A DNA stretch of 64,000 nucleotides from Xylogone sp. PMI_703 (lineage: Eukaryota; Ascomycota; Leotiomycetes), in assembly GCA_021399445.1 (NCBI GenBank), contig JAJTUQ010000005.1:868001-932000 (forward strand), given 5' to 3'. Positions 34,635 through 45,572 of this stretch are shown piece after piece. The position numbers and the translations under genes were made by a program. The notes beneath the pieces are model-generated. The model did not search any database, was not told the origin of the DNA, and saw nothing but the letters and a program-made list of their open reading frames with translations. Each line of letters begins with the position of its first letter. The stretch's first letter is position 1.

Positions 34635-36358
34635 ATGATGTTCAATCCGCAGCAGCAGCAACAGCAGCAGCAGCAGCAGCAGTATGCCAACGCTCAGAAC
34701 GGCGCGCACCAGTCTCCTTACGGCACGCCCTCTGTGGTCATGGGTGGTGGTACTGGCAACAGCAATGCAGCCGCCGTTGGTATGATGCAGCAGCAGCACC
34801 AGCAGAACAACGGCCTGGCGCATATGGCTGGCGGACATGGTATGTTGCACACCAGCCTCATCTCCTCCCTCTCCCTCCTGCTCCATGCCATTCGTCCCAG
34901 CGGGCCTTGCGCCTCGTTGTCAGGATGCAGCATGCCTTGTTTCTTGCAAACAAGGCGTGGATCGCCCCAGCATGGATATCCCGTCCGAAGTTTTTTGTTT
35001 GGGCTTCAAATATCTTTAGCTGAATCTCCCTCACTGACATCTCTTTTTTCCTCTTGCCGGCAGTGCCTCAATATCAGACTCCGTACACCAGCTCGCCGTA
35101 TGGATCTGGCATGCCCACAGCAGCTAATCCCTCGATGCAGCAGAACTTCCTACCGCAGACATCCAATCCCCCAAACTTTTCCATGAACGCCCCTAATATG
35201 ACGCCTCAGCAACAAATGCAGAATCAGCGAATGCAGCCTCCAGGATCAACAGTTACGCCTTCAGGGCAGCGCGCTTCTCCATACGGAGGTATGCAGCAAA
35301 GTACCCCACCCAATGCTGCGATGGCACAATCTCAATTCTCAACTCCTCAGAATCCGACTCAAAATATGGGTTCGATGACAAACACCAACCAGTCGGCTCA
35401 AGGAGGAACGGTGGTCACTCCACAAACACCTACTTTCCCTCAAGGCTCTGGAAATGCCGGAAATGCGAACACTGGCGCATCAACTCCCCTGAGCCCTGGA
35501 TCCGAAGCTCGAGAGAAGGAGCGAGTGACGTTGTTGTTAGAAATTAATCGAGAATTGTTATTGGAGTCAATGCAGCTTCAAGGGCTGATAGCAGAGGCAA
35601 AGAAGGAGGCAGCGGCGATCGCCAGTGCAAATGCGACAGGTGCAGATGCGGAAAAAGAAAAGACTGAGAGGGATAAAGCACAGGCTGCGATTGGGAAAGA
35701 ATATCTTGAGTGAGTTTCCGTCGCCACGGGTGTTTAGCGTTGCAAAACAAGCGATCTAACAATGGGTTGTAGATGCATGCGTCGTCTTCAGTCAAACCTT
35801 GCTTATCTGGCATCGATAGCTGACCGTTCCCATAAACCATCAAATCAAATCCCACCTCACCCTGCCATAATGAGTGCTCCCAATATTTCACAAAAGCCAG
35901 CAAAAGCCCCCAAACCAACAGACTCCGCCGCATCGCCAACCAAAGAAGAATCAGCCGAAGAGAAGAAGTTTGTAATCCCAAACGAAGACAGAGACAAGAT
36001 TCTTAAAGATCAATATAAACGTTTACAAGCCCTCTTCCCGGGAGTAGATCCAAAGAAGGAGCCACCTCTACCGTCAGCAAATGCTGCCGCGAGAGCCCAA
36101 GCGCAGCAGCACGCCGCTCAAATGCAGGCAAAGCAGCAGCAGCAGCAGCAGCAACAACAACAACAACAACAGCAAACTAGCGGGGTAGCTGGTGATGCAG
36201 CTCAACTACAGCAACAAAAAATGCAACAGCATAATCAAGAGATGTTAAGACAACGAATGTTACTCGAACAAGCCGCAAAGCAGCAGCAAGCGGCAATGGC
36301 AGCTGGGCCTATGGGACCACATTCACAGTCCCCTCCGCAAAATACACCGGGTCGGTAA
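34635..36358 (+). CDS. SSXT/SS18-family glutamine-rich protein (SWI/SNF-associated type); 5' end unresolved
   Basis: Exons are 34635-34839 (5' limit uncertain), 35064-35709 and 35773-36358; introns are 224 and 63 nt. It is at least 478 aa. The core LLLEINRELLLESMQLQGLI and, across the second splice, EYLE-CMRRLQSNLAYLASIAD has the order and spacing of the SNH domain of SS18/SSXT, whose animal form ends LVYLATIAD. SS18-type proteins bind SWI/SNF remodellers as coactivators; the role in this fungus is inferred. The remainder is Gln/Pro/Met-rich, with an 11-Gln run (34650-34682, almost pure CAG) and a 14-Gln run (36134-36175, CAG/CAA). The frame is open from a TGA at 34500 to the first ATG at 34635 with protein-like Gln/Pro composition, so an upstream exon probably supplies the true start. 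Confidence 0.78.
34650..34682 (+). repeat. CAG/CAA trinucleotide run coding polyglutamine
   Basis: Eleven consecutive Gln codons, ten CAG and one CAA, in the SSXT-like gene. It is a microsatellite likely to vary in length between strains. Confidence 0.85.
36134..36175 (+). repeat. Second CAG/CAA run coding polyglutamine
   Basis: Fourteen consecutive Gln codons, a CAG block followed by a CAA block, in the last exon of the SSXT-like gene. Confidence 0.85.
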
Positions 36359-37482
36359 TCTCTGGCAGATAATGATCCCCGCGACAAATAATGGATGGCG
36401 TATGGAATATTAGAATGCACTGGATTTTAAACACGGCGCAACTGTCAGCTTTCTGCGATATACCTTTCACCTTATTCGGAAGAGCAAAGGGGAAAAAAGT
36501 TTATACGGTGTTCGGCCTATGGCGTTTTTCTAGGACTACGAGAATATTATACCTTTTAGAAGAAACTGGGAACGGAGAAAGCGAATTGGGTTCTATTGGT
36601 GGTAGATGTGATTCTTGGCTGTTGATATTTTTCATATCTTGTGTGATGAAGTACCAGGGGGTTTTGACTACTTTATGGATACAAAAAGGAACGATTGGAG
36701 CATGACGATTGTTGTTTAGATATCTCCCAAAGGAGGCATGTTGGTTTATTTACATTGTATCTGTTAGTGAAGAAAATGTTAATATTTTGAAAGATGCTTT
36801 GGGAGAATCTATTCGTCTTATTTAAGAGATATCGAAAATATGTTAAATAGGTCTATTGGGACAGCTGAAGTGGTTTGATAATGATAGCTTTGGTTGCAAG
36901 TTAGAGAGGGTAGTCACTGTGACCTGTGGATCTTCCACTTCAAGCTGTAGGTTTTAAATTTAGCGCCCACGGCACCTAAACTAGACCACCTGTTCGTGCG
37001 GGGAATAGCTTGCATGGGCCACCTGCAACAGCTGGGAGCTCACCAGCAAGCGGTCTCAAGTTTCGAGGACATGTTATTGTAAGCTCAAGCTGACGTAGAT
37101 ACCTATACCTATAAGAACCCCTTGTTGATTTGGCCTATTTCTTTCTTTAGGTTACTATGTATATACCGCTATTTGAGTGATTACTATTCGTTCCGGATAT
37201 TGAACCTTTTTCTGGATCAGGAATGTCTGTAATTCACAGGTTATAAAGTAGTACAGTACTTCCTAGGCACAACAGTATCACATGGGGGACATTAAGATGA
37301 GACAGTTTATGCCGCATGTGCGTCCGTTTCTCGAGAAACGGTAACGTATTAAATTCCGCTCCGGCATACCTGTATGTTCATAACTATGCGTCAAATATTT
37401 CGTTAAAAGCATATCAAAATATCCTGACGAGCAAAGCAGACTTATAACCCCACGCCAAAACTCCATATGTGTGTTGTTTGTG
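36359..37482. other. Convergent 3' intergenic region (SSXT-like / IST1)
   Basis: This 1124-nt AT-rich spacer lies between convergent genes. No ORF has recognisable features and no structured RNA was recognised. Confidence 0.45.
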
Positions 37483-38443
37483 CTACTTCTTTAATGCTGC
37501 GAATCTCTTCGCAAGCTCGTCGATATCCGGGATTGCTCCGCCAACAGGTCCTTTGCTCTGAATGGTCGTCTTTTTGGTATTTGCTTCCTCCATCTTCTTA
37601 TTAGGCTTCAAATCCACCGGTCCGCGGACTCGGGGTTGAGGGTTATCCGTTCTGGGACTTGGCGGGTTGACCCTCAAAGGGCTGGTAGGTCCAAAAGATC
37701 TAGGTGGCGTGGCTCTACTCAGCTCTTCTCTCTCATCCGCCTGCTTTCCGTCAACTTGAAGAGGAGGTTCAAGAATTTTCTCCTTTATGCCACCACTTGG
37801 ATTATCGTCGTCATCGTCATCGTCAAGCCCTGATGGCTCACCAGTATCCTCAACGGGTTTCTTTGGCCAGTCTACCCCATATGTTCTCGCTATCTCTTCT
37901 AGATATCCTTGAACTAATTCCTGCGCTGGTGGAGTGACTGATAACCTCTTCAGCACCTTCTCGGATACCTTCTCATCGCTATTCTCCATAGCCTGTAGCG
38001 CAAAGTCCTTTCCATACTTGTCAACAAGAATTGCTCTAACAGTCTGTAATTCTTTCACTTCTGTTCGAGGCGCCGCATAAATGAGAGTCTTTACTGCTTC
38101 CTCTAGGCCTGGATCGCAAGTAGGTGCTTCCATGAGCCCTGTGCGGGCGAGCAATAGCTCACAATACAGCTCCAGGATCTCATGTAACTCAGTGGTGATA
38201 TCAGATCGAATAATATTCTCGACGCGAATACGCGCAGATTCAATTTTGCCGGCTTCTAGAAGTTGCGCCATGGCCCGTCGTTGCTGCTTGGATACTGCCT
38301 CATCCTTCTGTTGGATCATGCGCAGCCGCGCAATGGATAGCTTAAGCTGTACTTTGAGCTTTGACTGATTGAACACATTAGTTGCGGCTGCGAAACATTG
38401 CAATCGGGATCAGTCTTACTATCAAAGTAGATGAGGGAGCCAT
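37483..38443 (-). CDS. IST1: Ist1, ESCRT-III-like regulator of Vps4
   Basis: Two exons on the minus strand, 38420-38443 and 37483-38364; the 55-nt intron is GTAAGA..ATCAG, phase 0. The product is 301 aa (yeast Ist1 298 aa). Exon 1 encodes MAPSSTLI, joined to SKLKVQLKLSIARLRMIQQK, the canonical Ist1 helix 1. The helical core continues with KQQRRAMAQLLEAGKIESAR, IRVENIIRSD and LELYCELLLARTGLM. An acidic linker with a seven-Asp run follows. The C-terminus IPDIDELAKRFAALKK is the MIT-interacting motif that docks Vps4. The protein regulates ESCRT-III disassembly at endosomes. Without the intron the frame would start from a TTG only. It is divergent from the Bre4-like gene with 391 nt between the starts. 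Confidence 0.94.
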
Positions 38444-38834
38444 TTTGTCCCTTCTTTCTAGCTAGTCACTCTGTGATATGTCTTCTGTTCGATACATGGA
38501 TGCCTTTGGGGGGGTTGCCGTCAGGATCGTAGTGGGGCAAGTTGATATGTACGGTAGACTTTAGGTCTTACTAGTGCAGTTGATTGATCTGCACTACGAG
38601 CCTACGATGCATCCTCCCTTATTAAACCGTTGACCCACTCCATCAATTCTTGAGATGTTTATTGATGCTTCTTAGAATTGCGGTGTGATTATTCACTTAC
38701 ATATCCATTGTGAGATAGCCCAAGATGATATGTCTCGTAAGAGGGGGTGAGGATGAAACTCGCGGTCCATATACCCTAAGCTCCTGTAGATTCACCCTTT
38801 TTACTCCTCCCCGGCTAAGTAAGGAGTATCCTTG
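38444..38834. promoter_or_regulatory. Divergent promoter between IST1 and Bre4-like gene
   Basis: This 391-nt spacer must contain both promoters and leaders. No TATA box was recognised. Nothing else stands out. Confidence 0.5.
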
Positions 38835-41800
38835 ATGGCTAAGTCTCAATTGATTCCGAAGAAATGGGGAGAATGGGTGGAAGGCCGTGTGGAGGCCATT
38901 TGGGCGAATTTGATGAAGAACAACTTATGGCAACGGATCCTCAAGAATACAATTGCCACTACAGCAACTATCATTCTTGCGTTATCACCGACTATTGTCC
39001 GGATCTATGGCAGAGCAGCTTATTTGGGCGCTATTACGACTGTTTTCGGCCACCCAGGGAGGCGATTCGGAATGATGGCTGAAGCACTTGTCTTGGCTAT
39101 TTCCGGCACTCTGCTAGGCACCGCATGGTCAACGCTGGGCTTGTACCTTTCCAGTCTTATTTTTGAGACCAATCGTCCTGCAGCATATACAATCCGGGGA
39201 ATTTTCCTTGCGATTGCATTGTTATTTCATGGTCTGCTTCGATCTCATACTCCTCGTCTTTTCATTTTTGTTCTACTTCTAGTTATTGTATCTGTAGTCA
39301 GCTTGACAGGTACAAGCACAGAGGTCACCAGAGTTGGAGTCACAACACTACTTTATCCCATTCTCACGGCTTCTGCAATTCTTCTTGCTGTGAATACACT
39401 CATATTTCCTGAGTTCTCTAGTGGGTTTCTTGGCACAACTACCATTGAGACTCTTAACGAAACTGTTGAGGTCCTTCGAGATGCGGGCCAGTATTTTCTG
39501 GATACTCTTGAGGAAAGCAACACTGCTGAAAGCAAATCTCAAAAAGAAAATGACAACGATCCTCAAAATAACAACACATCGGCGGAAGTGTCAGATTCTA
39601 AGGCTGCCCCTTCAGATTCACATATCTCAGCCTTTCGGCGATTATTGAAGCCATTTCATGCAAAAGAGAATAAGGCCACAGAAAAAAGCGCTACCGCTCA
39701 GGAGGATTCCAAGAAAAAGATCAGTCTCAAGTCTCTTACGGACTCGAAAGCCAAACTGCGTAATAAGCTTGCAAGTTGTAAAGACGCTCAGCAGGAATGC
39801 AACTTCGAGCTCGCATGGGCTGTGTTACCTCCTAGAGATATGAAGCCTATAAGCAAAACTTATATGAATTCCCTTGTAGCAAATACAATAGCACTTATAG
39901 GGGCATGTGAGAGCAAATACGCTTTGATGGGTGATATGGGGGACAAAGATACAGTAGGTATGGATGGAACCGTCGAACAAAGCGATGCTGCGGTGAATAC
40001 GGATACAGAAGCCGAGGATATAGCTTTGAGATCCAGTTCAGACAGTGATAGTTCGGATGAAAGCTCGTCAGAAGAGAGCGATGACAAAAAAGGAAAGAAG
40101 GCAGAGCAGCGACGGAAGAGGAGCCGGTGGCGAAGGGATCGAAATGCTCTAGACAGAGAAAAGGAGGATCTAGAACTCATAAAACCAAAGAAAGAAATAG
40201 AATATGGTGATGTCGAACTACTCAGGCATCTCGTCACCAAAGTACGCAAGCCTCTGATAGACCTTCAAAAGAGCATTGATACTAGCGTCAACGTGGTGTC
40301 TGCTTGCTTAGCATACTGCTATGATGTTCCGAAACTACCAACAGGGACCCGACCACCAAAAGGCATCCATCTTCAAGAGATTGATATCCGGGTGGATATT
40401 TTGTCAGATGCCATAACTCAATTTGACAAAGCATCCTCGATTGCCCTGGAAAAGGCTGCCGCTTTGGATACCATGGACACTCCGCAGATCGATATAGCTC
40501 CACGGATGGAGACCTTTTTGATATCGTCATTCTTATTAAATTTACGTCAGGCTGCGCACCACACTCTCGATATGCTAAAACATTCTAGGGTTCTTGCTGA
40601 AAAGCGCCAAATGCGTCATGACCGAAGGAGAATCTATCTACCAAAAATAAAATGGCGGAAGTGGTTGATGTCTGGAGGTGAACAGGACATGTTAGCACTT
40701 CCAGATAGTGCAAGGAAAGATGCACGGACAGGTCATAGAAGGGAGGATGATGAGGATGATGAGCTCCCGCATGAAAGCGCACAACTCGTAGGCACACGAG
40801 ATGTAGAGTCTGGGGAGCATTCAACGGCGAAGAAGCCGCGCAAAAAGAATACCGTCAAAACAGAAAACGGAAATGCAGATCCCACGAAATCTAGTTTTGT
40901 TAGCCAGTTCAGAAACGGCCTAGCAGACTTTATAGAATACTTAACTGGCAGCGAGGACGTGAGGTACGCTCTGAAGCTGACCATTGCTGTATTTCTAGTC
41001 TTGTGGCCCGCATTTTTACATCAGTGGAATGCTTGGTTCTCGCTCAATCGAGGATTATGGGCGGCGCTGCAATTAGTTCTGATTACAGAAGTCGCTATTG
41101 GAACATCTATCGTAACGTTTTCTTTGCGTGCTGTGGGGACCACAATCGGCTGTATTTGGGGTTACGCTGCATATGAAGCTCGAAACGGCAATAAAGTAGT
41201 TTGTGTCGTAATGTTGGTTATTGGAATCATACCTTCTGCCTATATCCACATAGGTACAAAATACGTCAAGGCCGGCATAGTTCTGATAGTTTCCATGTGT
41301 ATTGTGGTTCTATGTAAGTGTTTCGGTTCTAATGAGGGATAAAAAGACTTATTATGAGAATAGCAACCGAAGACCAAACTGTGCCAGGCACGGCTACCGA
41401 AAACTTCTTAAAACGACTTCTTGCATTCCTCATTGGTGGTGTCGTAGCCTTGTTTATCGAGGTTATTATTTTCCCAGTAAGGGCAAGAGATAGATTCGTG
41501 GAATCTCTTGCAGCTTCAGTACGTCGGATTAGTGAGATGGAAAGCTGTCTCGCGGTTGGTATCGAGAGTGAAAGCAACGTTAACGTTCATTCGAAAAACA
41601 CTACAGAAAGGTTCGAAAGAGCCAAGAGTAAAGCCCAGGCCGCACTGGCAGCGGCGGAAACACTTCTCCCATTTTGCTCTAATGAACCTAGACTAAAGGG
41701 GTCTTTTAGGGGGCTGGCACTTATTTATGCAGAAGTACTCTATGTTCTTCATGCTATAGTAGATAGAATGGATAATATGCTTCATATTCGCCAAGAGTAT

Positions 41801-42574
41801 GGCTCAGGAGTTTTGGAAGAACTGAATACTTACGTCTATCCCTATCGCCGGAACGTCGCAGGGAGCATTACACTAATTCTATTCGCGGTTCACGAAGCCC
41901 TGACCACGAAACTACCATTACCTCAGTTCCTTCCGTCTGCGAGACTGGCTCATCTTCGCATGATCAATCGCGTTCGGGAGGTTATGAGGGAGCGAACAAC
42001 TGCAGAACTCGAGGAATCTCGAGACTCTCAAGGCGCAATAAGACCAAGGATGGAAAGAATCATGATAAAACGTATCGTGAGACAGAAATACTTGTCATGG
42101 AATGCAGCAACGTCAGGCCAGATTGAAGTAATTGAGTACTTGGAAGAATTGGTCGACCTAACAAAGCTCCTTGTTGGAGTGAATGAGTTTCGCAGTGGCA
42201 TGCTCTCGAGACCAGACTTTAGGGAGTCTCTCGAACATATGGAGCCGGCGGCAATACCCGAAAGCCATGATACAACATCTGATAGGCCTGAAACAAAAGA
42301 GAAGGCTGGAGACAAGGAAATAAATAACACAGTACCGCACCCGGTAGAAGCTGTCAAGTCGGATCTCAAGAGAAGGAGGCCAACTCTACGAAGAGAATCT
42401 TTCCTAGAGAAGAAAAGGTCTCGAGAACAAGAGGTAGACGCGGAAAGAGGAGCGTTAGAAGAGGATCAATTGCCCATATCACTGCAACGAGTGCGCACCC
42501 ATAGGATGGAAGAGAGACATATGAGTGTCCAAACGAGAGAGAAAGAGAAAGACAAAGAGAAAAAGAAAGCGTAA
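38835..42574 (+). CDS. Multi-pass membrane protein, Bre4-like (ER transporter 6TM N / FUSC-like / DUF2421)
   Basis: Two exons, 38835-41313 and 41364-42574; the 50-nt intron is GTAAGT..AATAG, phase 1. The product is 1229 aa. It starts MAKSQLIPKKWGEW. An N-terminal six-helix block (about residues 30-200) matches the fungal putative ER transporter 6TM N-terminal family. A large charged cytosolic region follows with a Ser/Asp/Glu stretch. A second membrane block resembles aromatic-acid exporter/FUSC proteins (ALKLTIAVFLVLWPAFLHQW, GLWAALQLVLITEVAIGTSI, AGIVLIVSMCIVVL, LLAFLIGGVVALFIEVIIFP). The C-terminal DUF2421-like domain (VRARDRFVESLAASVRRISE) is followed by a charged Lys/Glu tail. The yeast relative Bre4 relates to brefeldin A sensitivity; the substrate is unknown. 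Confidence 0.9.
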
Positions 42575-43437
42575 GACATATTCTCCATTGATGGGAATAT
42601 TAAAGAGTAGCCTAGTTAGTTTTGTATATATGGTTGCTATCGGATAGCACCTACCCTGGGCCGCTTTTGTGGCCATAGTTTATATTAATAATACATATAA
42701 TATTAGAGAAAGCAATTCTATCAGCAGGGGTCGAAGAGCATCAATTATTGATTATCACTAGTGTATGGTGACCTTACACCACTTTCCCAACAGCCCCGCC
42801 TATAGCCTTCTTCGCGGTTGCGACTCCCCGCCTCTCCACACATCAATTCAGGCTGAAAACTCCAGGCTTTCATCTCGGTTCTCCTCTCCAATTATCAGGA
42901 ACCGGGATTCACGATCTAGAGCCGTCTGGTCCGAAAGCCGCAGTCATCACCGATTTTCTTACTACAGTGACTATTGGTTCCTCTCCTCGGGATGCTCTAT
43001 GAGGAGCAGCTATGTTTGCATCGTCATCATCTGCACCCCATCAGTCTCCGCTTCGATTGATCCTGGCGTCGTGCATGGATGATAAAGCTTCATTTGTGAC
43101 CTCCTCTTCTACCGGAGCTTTCTCATTCGCCGTTGAACATCCGTACCTTGATAGCGTTACAGCACGATTTCTAGTCTGGTGAAGCTAGCCTGTCAATAAT
43201 GCCAGAACTTCCTCTCACCCGCCTGGGTATTCGGAAAATGTCACTCCCCGAAGACGAAAGTAGTTTGACGTCCCAAGCTCCAGCAGCTTTCGTGAGAAGC
43301 TATATAACAGGCATGTCGCTATTGTGGCCTCCCCCGCTCCTTGAGACCTTTTGCGCTGGGTTTTCGTCTATCTATTCCCCTACAATCCAATTGAACCCAG
43401 GTTAAGGATCTAGCAACCTTTAAGGATTAAGAACTTC
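42575..43437. promoter_or_regulatory. Bre4-like 3' flank and CE16 esterase promoter
   Basis: This 863-nt spacer has no supported gene. A TATATAA element lies at 43301-43307, about 131 nt before the esterase ATG. Confidence 0.5.
43301..43307 (+). promoter_or_regulatory. TATA box upstream of CE16 acetylesterase
   Basis: TATATAA lies 131 nt upstream of the first ATG at 43438, a normal distance for a regulated fungal secreted-enzyme gene. It is placed by motif and position only. Confidence 0.5.
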
Positions 43438-44771
43438 ATGATGAAGCTCCTTTGGGTTTCACTCCTTACTGTGAGTGCTACGGCCACAAAAACTAAGCCT
43501 TGGGTGAAATATTTTGACCACTTCGTCACCTTTGGCGACAGGTAAGCAGCTTTCCTGTTTAGTTTGGGTATGCCGGAAGAATAACATCAATTTGCACCGT
43601 GATATTCCTATGCCTTGAGCTGGCTATCATTACTACTCAAGAAAAATTATTGACGCCATATATATAGTTATACCGATGAGAACCGTTTGGGTTACTTCAT
43701 AAACCACAATGGACAAGCTCCACCTCCCGGAACTCTCCTTCCTGAGAGTACATCGACCCCAGGAGGAGGAATCACGTGGGATCGCTGGGTCTCAAACTAT
43801 ACCGGGGCCGAACTTTTTAACTATGCAGTCTCTGGAGCCGTCTGCTCCAATGAGATTACCCCCAGATGGTTTGCTTCTATCAATGCACCATTCCCAGATG
43901 TGGTGTATGAAGTAGATGCTTTTGTTGCGGATGTAAACTACATAAGTGCTAGCACAGGCACCAATACCTTATACAAAGAGAGGAGATCGGACAACACGGT
44001 ATACAGCATCTGGATAGGTACGAATGATTTAGGTAACGATGCGTTCTTGACCGATGTAAGTCTCAATTAATAAGTTAAAACAGAAGTAGCTTTTAGCTAA
44101 TACCATTATAGAGTCAGATTGCCGGCAAGACCATACCTGATTATATCGATTGCATTTTTGATCGATTTGATACTCTGTATGAGAATGGTGCACGGTATCT
44201 CGTTCTGATGAACACTGCACCGCTAGAGCTGTCGCCTCAATACGGACTTCCAGGAGCAGGTGGCGTTGCCGCGAGCCATTATTTCCCAGACAAGGTATGT
44301 TTTCGGGTCTTATAAGAGTCCGTGGTATAAGATGCTAAAACGAGTCCACAGCCTACCAATATCACCGAAGTCAGCGGCAAGATGAAGGAATACACCAAAC
44401 TAGTGAATGCCTATCTCAATTACCGTGTACCATTTGAGCTTCAAATTAAGGACCGCTACCCGGGAGCGCAGATGGCTATCTTCGACACGAACAGCTTCTT
44501 GACATACGTTTATCACAATCCAGAGGAATTCTTTACTGCCCCAGCGAATGTGACCGGATTCTACTTCCATTGTGATGTAGCAACCGGGTCTGTATGCTCC
44601 CCGCTGCCTGAAAGTCTCGATCATTTTATGTGGTACGACGAGTTGCATCCTTCGCAGGCAACCGATGAAGCAATTGCACATGAATTCGTCAATCTCATTC
44701 AGGGAACGTCCAAGTACGCAACCTACTGGCATTCTGAGCGATTTGGGGACGCAAACCCATCTTTGCCATAG
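43438..44771 (+). CDS. Secreted GDSL/SGNH acetylesterase (carbohydrate esterase family 16-like)
   Basis: Four exons: 43438-43541, 43668-44055, 44112-44294 and 44352-44771. The product is 364 aa, normal for CE16. The N-terminal signal peptide is about residues 1-17 (MMKLLWVSLLTVSATA). Block I is VTFGDSYTDENRLGYF, with the catalytic Ser codon made across the first splice (AG|T). Other blocks are ITWDRWVSNYTGAELFNYAV (oxyanion Gly region), WIGTNDLG (block III) and DELHPSQATDEAIAHE with the catalytic Asp and His. CE16 enzymes remove acetyl groups from plant hemicellulose or its oligosaccharides outside the cell. Two start codons are adjacent (43438 and 43441); the first is used. The TATA box at 43301 suggests regulated expression. 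Confidence 0.92.
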
Positions 44772-45572
44772 TTAAGATAAGCCCAAGATGTATTATGGCC
44801 AGTATAATATGTAGTTTAATATACTAATGATTCATGACTCTTTTATACGTTCTACATTAAAGGAAGTGAACTTTATGAGTGACGGCGACAGTTTCATTAG
44901 ATGCCACTCTAGTATTCTTTTCTAAAATGTTCTTATTCTTTTAAATCGAGGTAGGCGTCGCGATAGTCTCTGTTTAACTTTGCCGCTATAGAATACTAAA
45001 CACACGAGTCTTGCCTAAGTAATTGCAACATGTAGACATACTGTATCACTGGCTTTGCGAAAGCAGAATCCTTTGAGCAAATGTATATCGCGTTGTATTT
45101 ATATCTGAAGAAATAGATAAAAGATACGAAAATTGTATTTTACAATCCATATAAGCAATTCAGAATTCATTAATGTGCTATGAAACTAAGCACAGAACTG
45201 ATATAAGATACTAAAGATCTGAAGAATGGGGAAGGAAGCTAGCCCATCTATTGAACCGCATGTTGATAGGGGCTAATTGCCAAGGCGAGCAAGGTAGGCC
45301 TACACGTATGACGAAAATAGCAATCACGTGGTGGGGCTTCGTTAGCGCGATTTGCTATCCCGCGAATTGATCGAGGATAAACAATGAAGGTACTCCGTAC
45401 TTTAAACGTCCAGAGCTTTTAGATCGGTCAACAGTCGCAAACAATTATAATTTTCTCCAATTCGGAAATACGAAATACTGGACACACGAGATGATCTTAT
45501 AGTGACCAACTATCGAATAACCTTACGTTGAACTCTACACCGCAGCGTGACGCGCCATTGTTTTGATACATC
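44772..45572. promoter_or_regulatory. CE16 esterase 3' flank and INCENP promoter
   Basis: This 801-nt spacer has no gene. ATCACGTG occurs at 45323-45330, about 240 nt before the INCENP start. An ACGCG core lies about 20 nt before the ATG (within GTGACGCGCC). Both are motif matches only. Confidence 0.45.

Noticed and set aside
42765..43082. Plus-strand frame of 105 codons upstream of the CE16 esterase
   Set aside because: No recognisable sequence and placed in a promoter or leader; Ser/Arg-rich random composition.
45391..45400. TACTCCGTAC shared with 6809-6818
   Set aside because: A 10-mer occurring twice in 64 kb is not notable by itself, and I could not establish a function.
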